The position numbers and the translations under genes are program-made. The notes below the pieces were generated by a model, which was given only the letters and a program-made list of their open reading frames with translations, searched no databases and was not told the origin of the DNA. DNA of 18,797 nucleotides from CBDCUE01 sp965222515 (lineage in GTDB: Bacteria > Pseudomonadota > Alphaproteobacteria > Rickettsiales > JABIRX01), in contig CBDCUE010000011.1 in assembly GCA_965222515.1 (NCBI GenBank), forward strand, positions 1-18,797, written 5' to 3'. Of this stretch, positions 8,144 through 14,779 are shown one piece after another (the first letter of the stretch is position 1; each line of letters starts with the position of its first letter).

Positions 8144-8159
8144 TTATGTTGCAGTGCCC
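8137..8159 (-). repeat. Right terminal inverted repeat of the IS1-type element
   Basis: On the plus strand it ends TTATGTTGCAGTGCCC. It contains the transposase stop codon (8141-8143). Its outer end is separated from the purA stop codon at 8162-8164 by only 2 bases. Confidence 0.8.
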
Positions 8160-8161
8160 AT

Positions 8162-9457
8162 TCAATCTTTATATAGAAAAAAATCTTTTCTAATTATAGT
8201 ATCTTTTCTCTCTGGACTGGTGGAGATTATATCTATATTTATCCCCAATGATTTTTCTATAAATTCTATATATTCTTTAGCTTTTTCTGGTAGCTTTTGA
8301 TATTCTATAATTCCAAAAATATCACTTTGCCATCCCTTCAATTCCTGATAAACTGGCTTTGCTTTTTCTTGCAATCTTTGACTTGCTGGCAAATAATCAT
8401 AAACCACCCCTTCTATTTCATATTGATAACAAACTTTTATAACATCTAATTCTGATAAAACATCCAATTTGGTAAGAGTAATAGAATTAATACCACAAAT
8501 AGCTATCATCTGCTTTAATTGAACTAAATCTAACCAGCCACATCTTCTGTTTCTTGAAGTTACCGTGCCAATTTCATTACCTTTTTTTTGTAAATGCTCG
8601 CCTATTCCATCATTAAGCTCAGTAGGAAAAGGCCCTTCTCCAACTCTTGTAGTATAAGCTTTCACAATACCAATATTATGATCTATTTTACTAACTCCTA
8701 AACCACTACCTGTAAATGCTTGACTAGTTACCGTGTTTGAAGAAGTAACAAAAGGAAATGTTCCATTGTCAATATCAAGCATTACACCTTGAGCACCTTC
8801 AAACATTATTATTTTATTTTCTTTTTTTGCCTCATTTAATATTTTCCATACAGGCTTTATATAAGGCAAGATCTTATCTGTTATTTCCTCTAATTCTGCC
8901 AAAATTTCTTGCTTACTAAGCACAATATTACCATTTTCTTGCAAAATTGGACTATAAAAATTTAATAATTCCGTAACTTTTTTAGCCAACAAATCCTTAT
9001 CATCCAAATCACAAGCCCTAATTGCTCTTCTTGAAATTTTATCTGCATAAGCAGGCCCTATTCCTCTTTTAGTCGTTCCTATTTTATCTCCTGCCTTAAT
9101 ATTCTCGCTGATTTCATCAATTATCTTATGCAACTTCAAAATTAAACAAGTATTTTCAGCAATAATCAATCTATTACTATCTATTTTTTGACCAGATTTT
9201 TTAATCTCCTCTATCTCTTTGATCAAATGATAAGGATCCATAACAACCCCACCTCCAATTACTGATAATTTATTCTCTCTTAAAATATTAGAAGGAAGTA
9301 AACTTAGTTTATAAGTTTTATCATCCACCACAATAGTATGACCAGCATTATGACCACCTTGAAATCTCACCACAATATCAGAATGATTTGACAGATAATC
9401 AACAATCTTACCTTTACCCTCATCTCCCCACTGCAATCCCACAATTGATAATAACAT
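8162..9457 (-). CDS. purA: Adenylosuccinate synthetase
   Basis: PurA joins IMP and aspartate using GTP, the first committed step to AMP. From the ATG at 9457 the protein has 431 residues, the normal length, and begins MLLSIVGLQWGDEGKGK with the P-loop-like GDEGKGK at 11-17 (D12 catalytic) and GGHNAGHT at 34-41 (H40). Further marks are KIGTTKRGIGPAYADKISR, EGAQGVMLDIDNGTFPFVTS, SRNRRCGWLDL and the guanine-binding TLTKLD. An ATG 48 bases upstream (9505) is in frame and would add 16 residues (MLCRLHSCITN...) that fit no part of the family; I reject it. The gene is last in a minus-strand series after coxC, 82 bases downstream of that gene. An IS1-type element abuts its 3' end and may have removed its terminator. 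Confidence 0.95.
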   Translation of the reverse strand: MLLSIVGLQWGDEGKGKIVDYLSNHSDIVVRFQGGHNAGHTIVVDDKTYKLSLLPSNILRENKLSVIGGGVVMDPYHLIKEIEEIKKSGQKIDSNRLIIAENTCLILKLHKIIDEISENIKAGDKIGTTKRGIGPAYADKISRRAIRACDLDDKDLLAKKVTELLNFYSPILQENGNIVLSKQEILAELEEITDKILPYIKPVWKILNEAKKENKIIMFEGAQGVMLDIDNGTFPFVTSSNTVTSQAFTGSGLGVSKIDHNIGIVKAYTTRVGEGPFPTELNDGIGEHLQKKGNEIGTVTSRNRRCGWLDLVQLKQMIAICGINSITLTKLDVLSELDVIKVCYQYEIEGVVYDYLPASQRLQEKAKPVYQELKGWQSDIFGIIEYQKLPEKAKEYIEFIEKSLGINIDIISTSPERKDTIIRKDFFLYKD

Positions 9458-9539
9458 TTTTTTTATAGTTAAGTTAGTAATACAGCTATGCAATCTACAC
9501 AACATTTACACGAATAATTTTTTATAAATATAATAACAA

Positions 9540-10358
9540 TCAACTACCCCAAATATAAACCGATACAAATAAAAATAACCACACCACATCAACAAAATGC
9601 CAATACCATGCCGCAAATTCAAATCCTAAATGATGACTTTTTAGCAAAGAACCTTTTTTTGCTCTAAAATAACATACCGTCAAAAAAATTGTTCCAACTA
9701 TTACATGAAAACCATGAAACCCTGTTGCCATATAAAATAGAGAAGAGTAAACATTATCTTTAAAAGCAAAATTATGATGTAATGCATGAGCATATTCATA
9801 AACCTGCAAAGAAGTAAAAATCACCCCTAATATAACAGTATATTTTAAACCTCTAACCAAATCTTTATTATTGTCATTAAGCAATGCATAATGTGCCCAA
9901 GTAACAGATGTTCCAGATAATAACAAAATTAAAGTATTAAAAAAAGGAATATTCCAAGGATCAATGATTTTTATTTCTTTAGGAGGCCAAATTCCTTTTT
10001 TCACTCCCCAACTACCATCTAAAATATCCATAGGAAAAATTGCTGAATAAAAAAAGGCAAAGAAAAAGGCAAAGAAAAACATCACCTCAGACAAAATGAA
10101 TAAAGACATACCTATTTTTAACCCTTTCTGTACAATAACATTATGGGCCTTATCATCCTTGGCCTCTTTTATTACATTTACCCACCATCTATACATATTA
10201 TAAAAAACTAGAAATAAAGAGATGGTAAATAATATTTTTCCAATAAAAATATTATGAAAAAATAAAACTGCCGAGAAAAATAATAAAAAAGCAGATAATG
10301 CAGTAGTAAAAGGCAAAATACTTGGTTTTACCAAATGATAAGGATGCGATACTGTCAT
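9540..10358 (-). CDS. coxC: Cytochrome c oxidase subunit III
   Basis: Subunit III is a core membrane subunit of aa3-type cytochrome c oxidase, stabilising subunit I and its proton uptake. The 272 residues have the N-terminal HPYHLV, about seven hydrophobic helices, the conserved Glu helix SLFILSEVMFFFAFFFAFF, WPP in the following loop, LLLSGTSVTWAHYAL, EYAHALHHNFAF, YMATGFHGFHVIVG, and the terminal FEFAAWYWHFVDVVWLFLF. These are all hallmarks of the family, close to mitochondrial COX3. The start lies 1 base after the rne stop codon, so the two are almost certainly co-transcribed and probably translationally coupled. The coxA and coxB genes are not in the window. Its presence indicates aerobic respiration. 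Confidence 0.96.
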   Translation of the reverse strand: MTVSHPYHLVKPSILPFTTALSAFLLFFSAVLFFHNIFIGKILFTISLFLVFYNMYRWWVNVIKEAKDDKAHNVIVQKGLKIGMSLFILSEVMFFFAFFFAFFYSAIFPMDILDGSWGVKKGIWPPKEIKIIDPWNIPFFNTLILLLSGTSVTWAHYALLNDNNKDLVRGLKYTVILGVIFTSLQVYEYAHALHHNFAFKDNVYSSLFYMATGFHGFHVIVGTIFLTVCYFRAKKGSLLKSHHLGFEFAAWYWHFVDVVWLFLFVSVYIWGS

Positions 10359-10359
10359 T

Positions 10360-12072
10360 TTATTTCTTAAAAATTTTCTTTACAAAACTTGAGCCAGTTT
10401 TTTTATTATCAGAAGCTATATAGCTAGCACCTCTTTCATTAGAAGGCAAATCATATGCTAATTGAACTACATCTTCATCAGATAATTTTTTTTCAGATTC
10501 AATAATAAATTGAGTATCTAATAATCTATCATCTGCTACAAGAAAGATTTTTGCTTTTTCTGATTTTTCAATAGCAAGCAAATTTTCTAACCTATAATTA
10601 TGTAAATAAGAAATCATTACACCTTGAGCCCTTACTCTAAGTACTCTATCTTTTTTCTTCAAAATAATAGTGCTTATTTCTCTAAATATATCAACAGATA
10701 ATGTATCAAAAGATTTAACCAAACCCAAACCGTTACAATGAGTGCAAGAGACCATATTAGTTTCTATGATAGAAGGCTTTAATCTTTGTCTAGAAATTTC
10801 AATCAAACCTAAATTGCTAACTCTACCTATTTGCACTCTTGCTTTATCATTAACAAAAGAATCTCTTAACTCTTTTTCCAACTTTTTTTTATTATCAAGC
10901 AACATCATATCGATAAAATCTACTACAATAATTCCTGACAAATCCCTTAATTGTAATTGTCTTGCCACTTCTTTTCCTGCCTCTAAATTTGTAGTTAATG
11001 CTGTTTCTTCCACAGATCTTTGCTTGATAGCCTTTCCTGAATTTACATCAATAGAGACTAAAGCTTCAGTAATATTAATTACCAAATAACCCCCAGATTC
11101 AAGAGGAACAATATGGTTGTAAAAATTTTCAATCGCTTCATTTATGCTAAAAGAAGAAAATATATCTTGCTTCTGCTTATGATCTTTAATTTTTTTAACT
11201 CCAGATGGATCTACAATTTTCATTAAAAAAGTTATTTTGTTAAAAGCATCTTTTCCATCGACAATTAAATCTGTCACTTGATTATCATAAACATCCCTAA
11301 GACATCTTTTTAACACATCAGCTTCTTGATAAATAAGAGCAGGAGCCTTAGCTTTTAAAGCCAACCCCCTAATATTATTCCAAGAATTTACCAAATATTG
11401 ATAATCTCTTACTATCTCTTCATCTTTTTTATCATAAGAGGCAGTTCTTAAAATTACATTTGTATTTTCTGCTAATTCAAAACTCTTTAATAAATTTCTT
11501 AATCTTTTTTTATCCTCAACAGATTCTATTTTTTTTGAAACACCTCCTGTTTTAGAAACAGTATTAGGCATTAAAATACTATATCTACCAGCTAAAGTGA
11601 TATAAGAGGAAAGAGAAGCTCCTTTATTCCCTCTTTCTTCTTTTATTACTTGAGATAAAATAATCTGTCCTTTTTTTATTACTTCTTGAATGTTATAGCT
11701 ATGAATTAATTTTTTCTTTAAACGATCCAAATCTTGCATAGAATCATCATTGCTAAAGCCTTTATGAGTAGATTTTTCTTTATTGTCATTACCCGACATT
11801 TCTTGCAATTTTTTTTTATCAGCAGTAGGTATATTATAATAATTAGGATGAATCTCGGCAAATGGTAAAAAGCCTTGCTTATTATCATCATATTCAATAA
11901 AAGCAGCTTGCAAAGATGGCTCTACCCTAGTTATTCTAGCAAGATAGATATTTCCTTTCAGAAGTTTTTTAGCAGAAGATTCATAATCAAAATTAAGAAT
12001 TTTACCATTTTTTGCAAATTTCACCACTCTTATTTCTTGAGGATAAACTGCATCAATTAATATTTGAGACAT
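10360..12072 (-). CDS. rne: Ribonuclease E/G family endoribonuclease
   Basis: The family cleaves single-stranded A/U-rich RNA in mRNA turnover and in rRNA and tRNA maturation. The 570 residues contain the S1 region (GNIYLARITRVEPSLQAAFIEY, about 40-61, resuming at VIKKGQIILSQVIKEERGNKG after a lysine-rich insert at roughly 80-125), the RNase H-like part (YSILMPN), the DNase I-like catalytic part with Mg ligands D342 in IDVNSGKA and D385 in VVDFIDM, and the zinc-link CTHC (443-446) used for dimer pairing. Only about 120 residues follow the zinc link, so the long scaffold tail of many RNase E proteins is missing; RNase G is therefore an alternative name. The ATG at 12072 is the natural start. 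It lies 52 bases after grpE and 1 base before coxC, indicating one operon. Confidence 0.93.
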   Translation of the reverse strand: MSQILIDAVYPQEIRVVKFAKNGKILNFDYESSAKKLLKGNIYLARITRVEPSLQAAFIEYDDNKQGFLPFAEIHPNYYNIPTADKKKLQEMSGNDNKEKSTHKGFSNDDSMQDLDRLKKKLIHSYNIQEVIKKGQIILSQVIKEERGNKGASLSSYITLAGRYSILMPNTVSKTGGVSKKIESVEDKKRLRNLLKSFELAENTNVILRTASYDKKDEEIVRDYQYLVNSWNNIRGLALKAKAPALIYQEADVLKRCLRDVYDNQVTDLIVDGKDAFNKITFLMKIVDPSGVKKIKDHKQKQDIFSSFSINEAIENFYNHIVPLESGGYLVINITEALVSIDVNSGKAIKQRSVEETALTTNLEAGKEVARQLQLRDLSGIIVVDFIDMMLLDNKKKLEKELRDSFVNDKARVQIGRVSNLGLIEISRQRLKPSIIETNMVSCTHCNGLGLVKSFDTLSVDIFREISTIILKKKDRVLRVRAQGVMISYLHNYRLENLLAIEKSEKAKIFLVADDRLLDTQFIIESEKKLSDEDVVQLAYDLPSNERGASYIASDNKKTGSSFVKKIFKK

Positions 12073-12098
12073 TATTTTTAATATATATTGTTTTTAAG

Positions 12099-12119
12099 TT
12101 AAGAATTAGAAATTCTTAA
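12099..12119 (-). other. Perfect 9-bp hairpin between grpE and rne
   Basis: TTAAGAATT (12099-12107) pairs with AATTCTTAA (12111-12119) around a 3-nt loop, in the 52-base gap after the grpE stop codon. No T-run follows on the minus strand, so it is not a standard terminator. A role in partial attenuation or in protecting the grpE 3' end after processing is possible but unproven. Confidence 0.45.
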
Positions 12120-12124
12120 TAAAA

Positions 12125-12679
12125 TTATTTAGCTACTACTACCATAGCTTCTTTTAGAAGACGATCATTTAGAATATATCCTGCTTGCACCACTTGAATT
12201 ACAGTACCTGATTCTTCTTTACTATCAATTTTACTGATTGCTTGATGAATGTGATGGTCAAATTTTTGACCTAAAGGATAAATTCTTTTTATACCACTCT
12301 TCTCCAAAACTTTTGTTAAATCTTGATGGGTAATTTCAATACCTTGAAAAAACTTAACAAATGCTTGGTTATTTTTAATTTCATCTGATGGAGCATTATC
12401 CATAATTAAATGAAAATTTTCTAATATTGCAACTACTTCTTTAGCAAACCCTTGAATTGCATATTTTTTTAATTCTAAATTTTGAATCTCGGCTCTTTTT
12501 TTAGTATTTTCTAACTCTGCTGCCATTCTAAGCAATCTTTGATTTAAGTCAGAAATTTTTTCTTGAGAATCATCTTTTTGTGGTTTTTTTTCAGACAGAA
12601 TTTTATTTAAAATATCTTGGCTTGGTTTTGCCTCTTTCTTTTTTTCTGTGTGTTTTGTTTCTGGTTTTTTATCTATCAT
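12125..12679 (-). CDS. grpE: Nucleotide exchange factor GrpE
   Basis: GrpE is the homodimeric co-chaperone that releases ADP from DnaK in the cytoplasm. The 184 residues show a lysine/glutamate-rich flexible N-terminus (1-45), a long helical coiled-coil part (about 45-95, with NQRLLRMAAELENTKKRAE), and the C-terminal beta domain ending in the family signature VVQAGYILNDRLLKEAMVVVAK. GFAKEVVAILENF and PLGQKFDHHIHQAI are also typical. It starts at 12679, is the first gene of the minus-strand series (grpE, rne, coxC, purA) and is transcribed away from rph. A vegetative-type promoter candidate lies at 12722-12750; I see no clear heat-shock sigma element. Confidence 0.95.
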   Translation of the reverse strand: MIDKKPETKHTEKKKEAKPSQDILNKILSEKKPQKDDSQEKISDLNQRLLRMAAELENTKKRAEIQNLELKKYAIQGFAKEVVAILENFHLIMDNAPSDEIKNNQAFVKFFQGIEITHQDLTKVLEKSGIKRIYPLGQKFDHHIHQAISKIDSKEESGTVIQVVQAGYILNDRLLKEAMVVVAK

Positions 12680-12721
12680 TTTTTTGTAAAATTGGTTTTA
12701 TTATCTTTAAATAGTATTTTT

Positions 12722-12750
12722 TTATAAAATAACTTTTAGTATATACTCAA
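12722..12750 (-). promoter_or_regulatory. Candidate promoter of the grpE-rne-coxC-purA series
   Basis: On the minus strand TTGAGT (12745-12750) is followed after exactly 17 bases by TTATAA (12722-12727). A start near 12715 would leave a leader of about 35 bases before grpE. The region is shared with the divergent rph promoter. The match is moderate and the DNA is AT-rich. Confidence 0.35.
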
Positions 12751-12772
12751 AACCTAAATTTGCAATAATTTT

Positions 12773-13489
12773 ATGAGATCATCAAAAAGAAAAAACAACG
12801 AAACAAGAAAAATAACTTTTAAAAAAGATTCAAACTCATATGCAGAAGGAGCTTGTTTGGTAAATTTTGGTAACACAAAAATTTTATGCACTGCAAGTTT
12901 AGACAAAGCTGTTCCTAAATTTTTAAGAAATACAGGCACTGGTTGGCTCACCGCAACTTATGCAATGCTACCACGAGCAACTCATAAAAGAGTTCGTAGA
13001 GACATTGAAAATGGTAAAATATCAGGTAGAACTCAAGAAATTCAAAGATTAATCGGCAGGTCCCTTAGAACAGCTCTTAATTTAGAAAAATTAGGAGAAA
13101 GGCAAATAATTATTGATTGTGATGTATTGCAAGCAGATGGTGGCACAAGAACTGCAGCAATAACAGGTGGTTATGTAGCATTAGCACTTGCTATCAAAAA
13201 ACTTATGCAAGAAAAAATCATAGTAAATAATCCATTAAAAGGAAATATTGCAGCAATTTCTTGTGGTATAGATAATGGTACGGCAATTATTGATTTGGAT
13301 TATCAAGAAGATTCCAGCATTGAAGTTGATGCTAATTTTGTATTAAATTCAAAAGAAGAAATAGTAGAAATTCAAGCAAGTGCAGAAGGAGCAACTTTTA
13401 AAAAAGAAGATTACGATCAAATGTATAATCTAGCATCAGATTCTATGAAAGAGATTTTTAGAATGCAAAACGAGGTTATTAACTCTTAA
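12773..13489 (+). CDS. rph: Ribonuclease PH
   Basis: RNase PH is a phosphate-dependent 3' to 5' exoribonuclease that trims tRNA 3' ends and participates in rRNA processing, working as a hexameric ring. The 238 residues match the family length and the numbering aligns almost exactly with well-studied members: the phosphate-binding R86 in SGRTQEIQ (84-91), DCDVLQADGGTRTAA (115-129) and metal-site acids D180 and D186 in QEDSSIEVDANF. The ATG at 12773 gives the standard start. No Shine-Dalgarno sequence is visible. It is divergent from grpE across a 93-base AT-rich gap. A 7-bp hairpin (GCTTTTT 13492-13498 with AAAAAGC 13502-13508) follows the stop codon but lacks a T-tail. Confidence 0.96.
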   Translation: MRSSKRKNNETRKITFKKDSNSYAEGACLVNFGNTKILCTASLDKAVPKFLRNTGTGWLTATYAMLPRATHKRVRRDIENGKISGRTQEIQRLIGRSLRTALNLEKLGERQIIIDCDVLQADGGTRTAAITGGYVALALAIKKLMQEKIIVNNPLKGNIAAISCGIDNGTAIIDLDYQEDSSIEVDANFVLNSKEEIVEIQASAEGATFKKEDYDQMYNLASDSMKEIFRMQNEVINS

Positions 13490-13506
13490 AAGCTTTTTTA
13501 GAAAAA

Positions 13507-13591
13507 GCAAAGAGTGACCCAATCTTCAAACATTCTGACTGCTTTCTTTCGAATCTGATCAATTAACACAAGAAAACTGCCCACTCTTTGC
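13507..13591. repeat. 85-bp unit with 10-bp perfect inverted ends
   Basis: GCAAAGAGTG at 13507-13516 is the exact reverse complement of CACTCTTTGC at 13582-13591. The enclosed 65 bases have a higher G+C content than their surroundings and no ORF. It lies 18 bases downstream of rph. It may be a small palindromic element, an insertion-sequence remnant or a structured 3' untranslated region. No flanking duplication is seen. Confidence 0.45.
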
Positions 13592-13707
13592 CGTAAACAA
13601 TTTTAATATATCTTTTTTAAATTACAATTTTTATAAAAAATTAGATAGCAACTTTAAATTCAAAAAAAAATAGCTATTTTGTCATAATATTATCTCCGGG
13701 GCTACAG

Positions 13708-13754
13708 GGCTGTGTCATAATAGCAAAAGTAACATTTTTTCTTATGACACAGCC
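13708..13754. repeat. 13-bp perfect inverted repeat, possible insertion-sequence termini
   Basis: GGCTGTGTCATAA (13708-13720) and its exact complement TTATGACACAGCC (13742-13754) flank only 21 bases. A direct copy of GTCATAATA also occurs at 13681-13689 and 13714-13722. The G+C-rich outer ends resemble IS terminal repeats. It could be a vestigial element after internal deletion or abutted ends of a circularised element. The transposase remnant just downstream has no matching end on its far side, so the link to it is open. Confidence 0.5.
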
Positions 13755-13817
13755 TAGGAGCGGGGATTCAAGGCAGATTGCATTCTTTCCAGATCTTTGC
13801 TACAATGGGACTGTTGA

Positions 13818-14528
13818 TTTTCTTTAACATCTAATACTCCTCACTATAGTGTGTTTAGTAAATTCAGAAAGAAGTTAGGGACAAAAAGATTATCAAATAT
13901 ATTTGATAATCTAAAAAGTCAGCTTCAATCACAAGGTTATATGAATGAAGTATTTACATTTGTAGATGCATCCCATTTGATAAGCAAATCAACATTATGG
14001 GAGGAAAGAGATAGAGCAATATCAGACAAGCACAAGAAATTAAATAATCAATTATTACCCAAATATGCTAAAGATAAAGAAGCAAAATTTGGTTCAAAAG
14101 GAAAAAATAAATTTTGGCATGCTTTTAAGAAACATACATCAGTAGATATGCAATCAGGATTAATAAACAAAGTATCAGTAACAGAAGCAAATTTAATAGA
14201 TAGCAAGGGATTAAAAAAAGTAGCCCCAAAACAAGGTGCCTTATATACTGATAAGGGTTATTGTGACAAGCATGCAAAACGAGCTGCGGCAGAAAAAGGC
14301 TTTCATTTAGCTGCTATTAAAAAAAATAATATGAAATATAAAAACAAGGATTTAGATAAGTTTTATAGTAAGATGAGATCACCATATGAAAGAGTTTTTT
14401 CAAAATCTAACCATAGAGTTAGATATTTAGGAATAGCCAAAAATCAATTTACAGAATTTATGAATGCAATTAGTTTTAATTTAAAAAGATTGGTTGTTTT
14501 AAATGACGAATCTTCTCAATTTGTATGA
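13818..14528 (+). pseudogene. IS5-family transposase, N-terminally broken
   Basis: From 13818 the frame encodes FSLTSNTPHYSVFSKFRKKLG, then FTFVDASHLISKSTLW with the first catalytic Asp, HTSVDMQSGLINKVSVTEAN, YTDKGYCDKHAKR with the second Asp, and RSPYERVFSKSNHRVRY with the catalytic Glu, ending in FNAISFNLKRL-type residues. This is the conserved DDE core of an IS5-family transposase. Immediately upstream, in frame, TGA (13815-13817) interrupts what should read LQWDC-G-FSL, so a Gly codon has probably become a stop. Before that the frame stays open only to 13758. A GTG at 13851 could start a 225-residue product, but it would lack the N-terminal DNA-binding part. I regard it as inactive. Confidence 0.85.
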
Positions 14529-14779
14529 TGTTATAGGGAGAAGTCTATTCAAATTTTGCTTTTTTAGCAAGATTTAGATAAAAAATGATTAAAATAGCTC
14601 TAATTTATCCCCAATTTTAGAATTTTTAGCAAAAATTTACAATTTTCCAGATCTTTTGCAAAAATACACATTTTTCTTGAAAAAATCAACAGCCCCTAAT
14701 TGTAAAGATAAAAAAAAACTTGTAAAGAAAAAAAGATAAGTTTAGTTTGAAAGATTAATTTTTTTATAAACTAAAGATT
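14529..14779 (+). promoter_or_regulatory. Noncoding region upstream of the exoprotein gene
   Basis: A hairpin with 10-bp arms and one G-T pair lies at 14551-14560/14566-14575. TTGTAAAGA occurs twice, at 14700-14708 and 14720-14728, exactly 20 bases apart, that is about two helical turns, and 50-80 bases before the start codon. An imperfect 20-base direct repeat (from 14629 and from 14658, both GCAAAAAT) precedes it. No convincing promoter hexamer pair could be fixed. The spaced repeat might bind a regulator, though base composition makes chance likely. Confidence 0.25.

Larger units (their letters stand above)
7348..8159 (+). mobile_element. IS1-family insertion sequence, about 812 bp, termini identified
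   Basis: The element is bounded by imperfect 23-bp terminal inverted repeats: left 7348-7370 (GGGCATTGAGACATAA...) and right 8137-8159, whose reverse complement reads GGGCACTGCAACATAA.... They match at 19 of 23 positions. Between them lies one transposase gene of IS1 type whose TAG stop falls inside the right repeat, a usual IS1-like compact layout. The right end stops 2 nt before the last base of the convergent purA gene, so the insertion sits at the very 3' edge of purA without cutting it. I find no convincing 8-9 bp target duplication (AATATATGA on the left, ATTCAATCT on the right), which suggests old insertion or recombination. Confidence 0.82.

Noticed and set aside
7339..8168. Target-site duplication around the IS1-type element
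   Set aside because: The 9 bases outside each end (AATATATGA and ATTCAATCT) do not match, and shifting the ends by a few bases does not help.
9458..9505. N-terminal extension of PurA from the ATG at 9505
   Set aside because: The added residues MLCRLHSCITNLTIKK match nothing in the family; the ATG at 9457 gives the canonical N-terminus and length.
10742..11089. Plus-strand 115-codon frame inside rne
   Set aside because: It lies entirely antisense to the conserved catalytic part of RNase E/G and shows no family motif.
13787..14658. TTTCCAGATCTTT repeated near both sides of the IS5-family remnant
   Set aside because: The shared stretch is short (13787-13799 and 14644-14656) and the left copy lies within likely transposase coding sequence; not a convincing insertion boundary.
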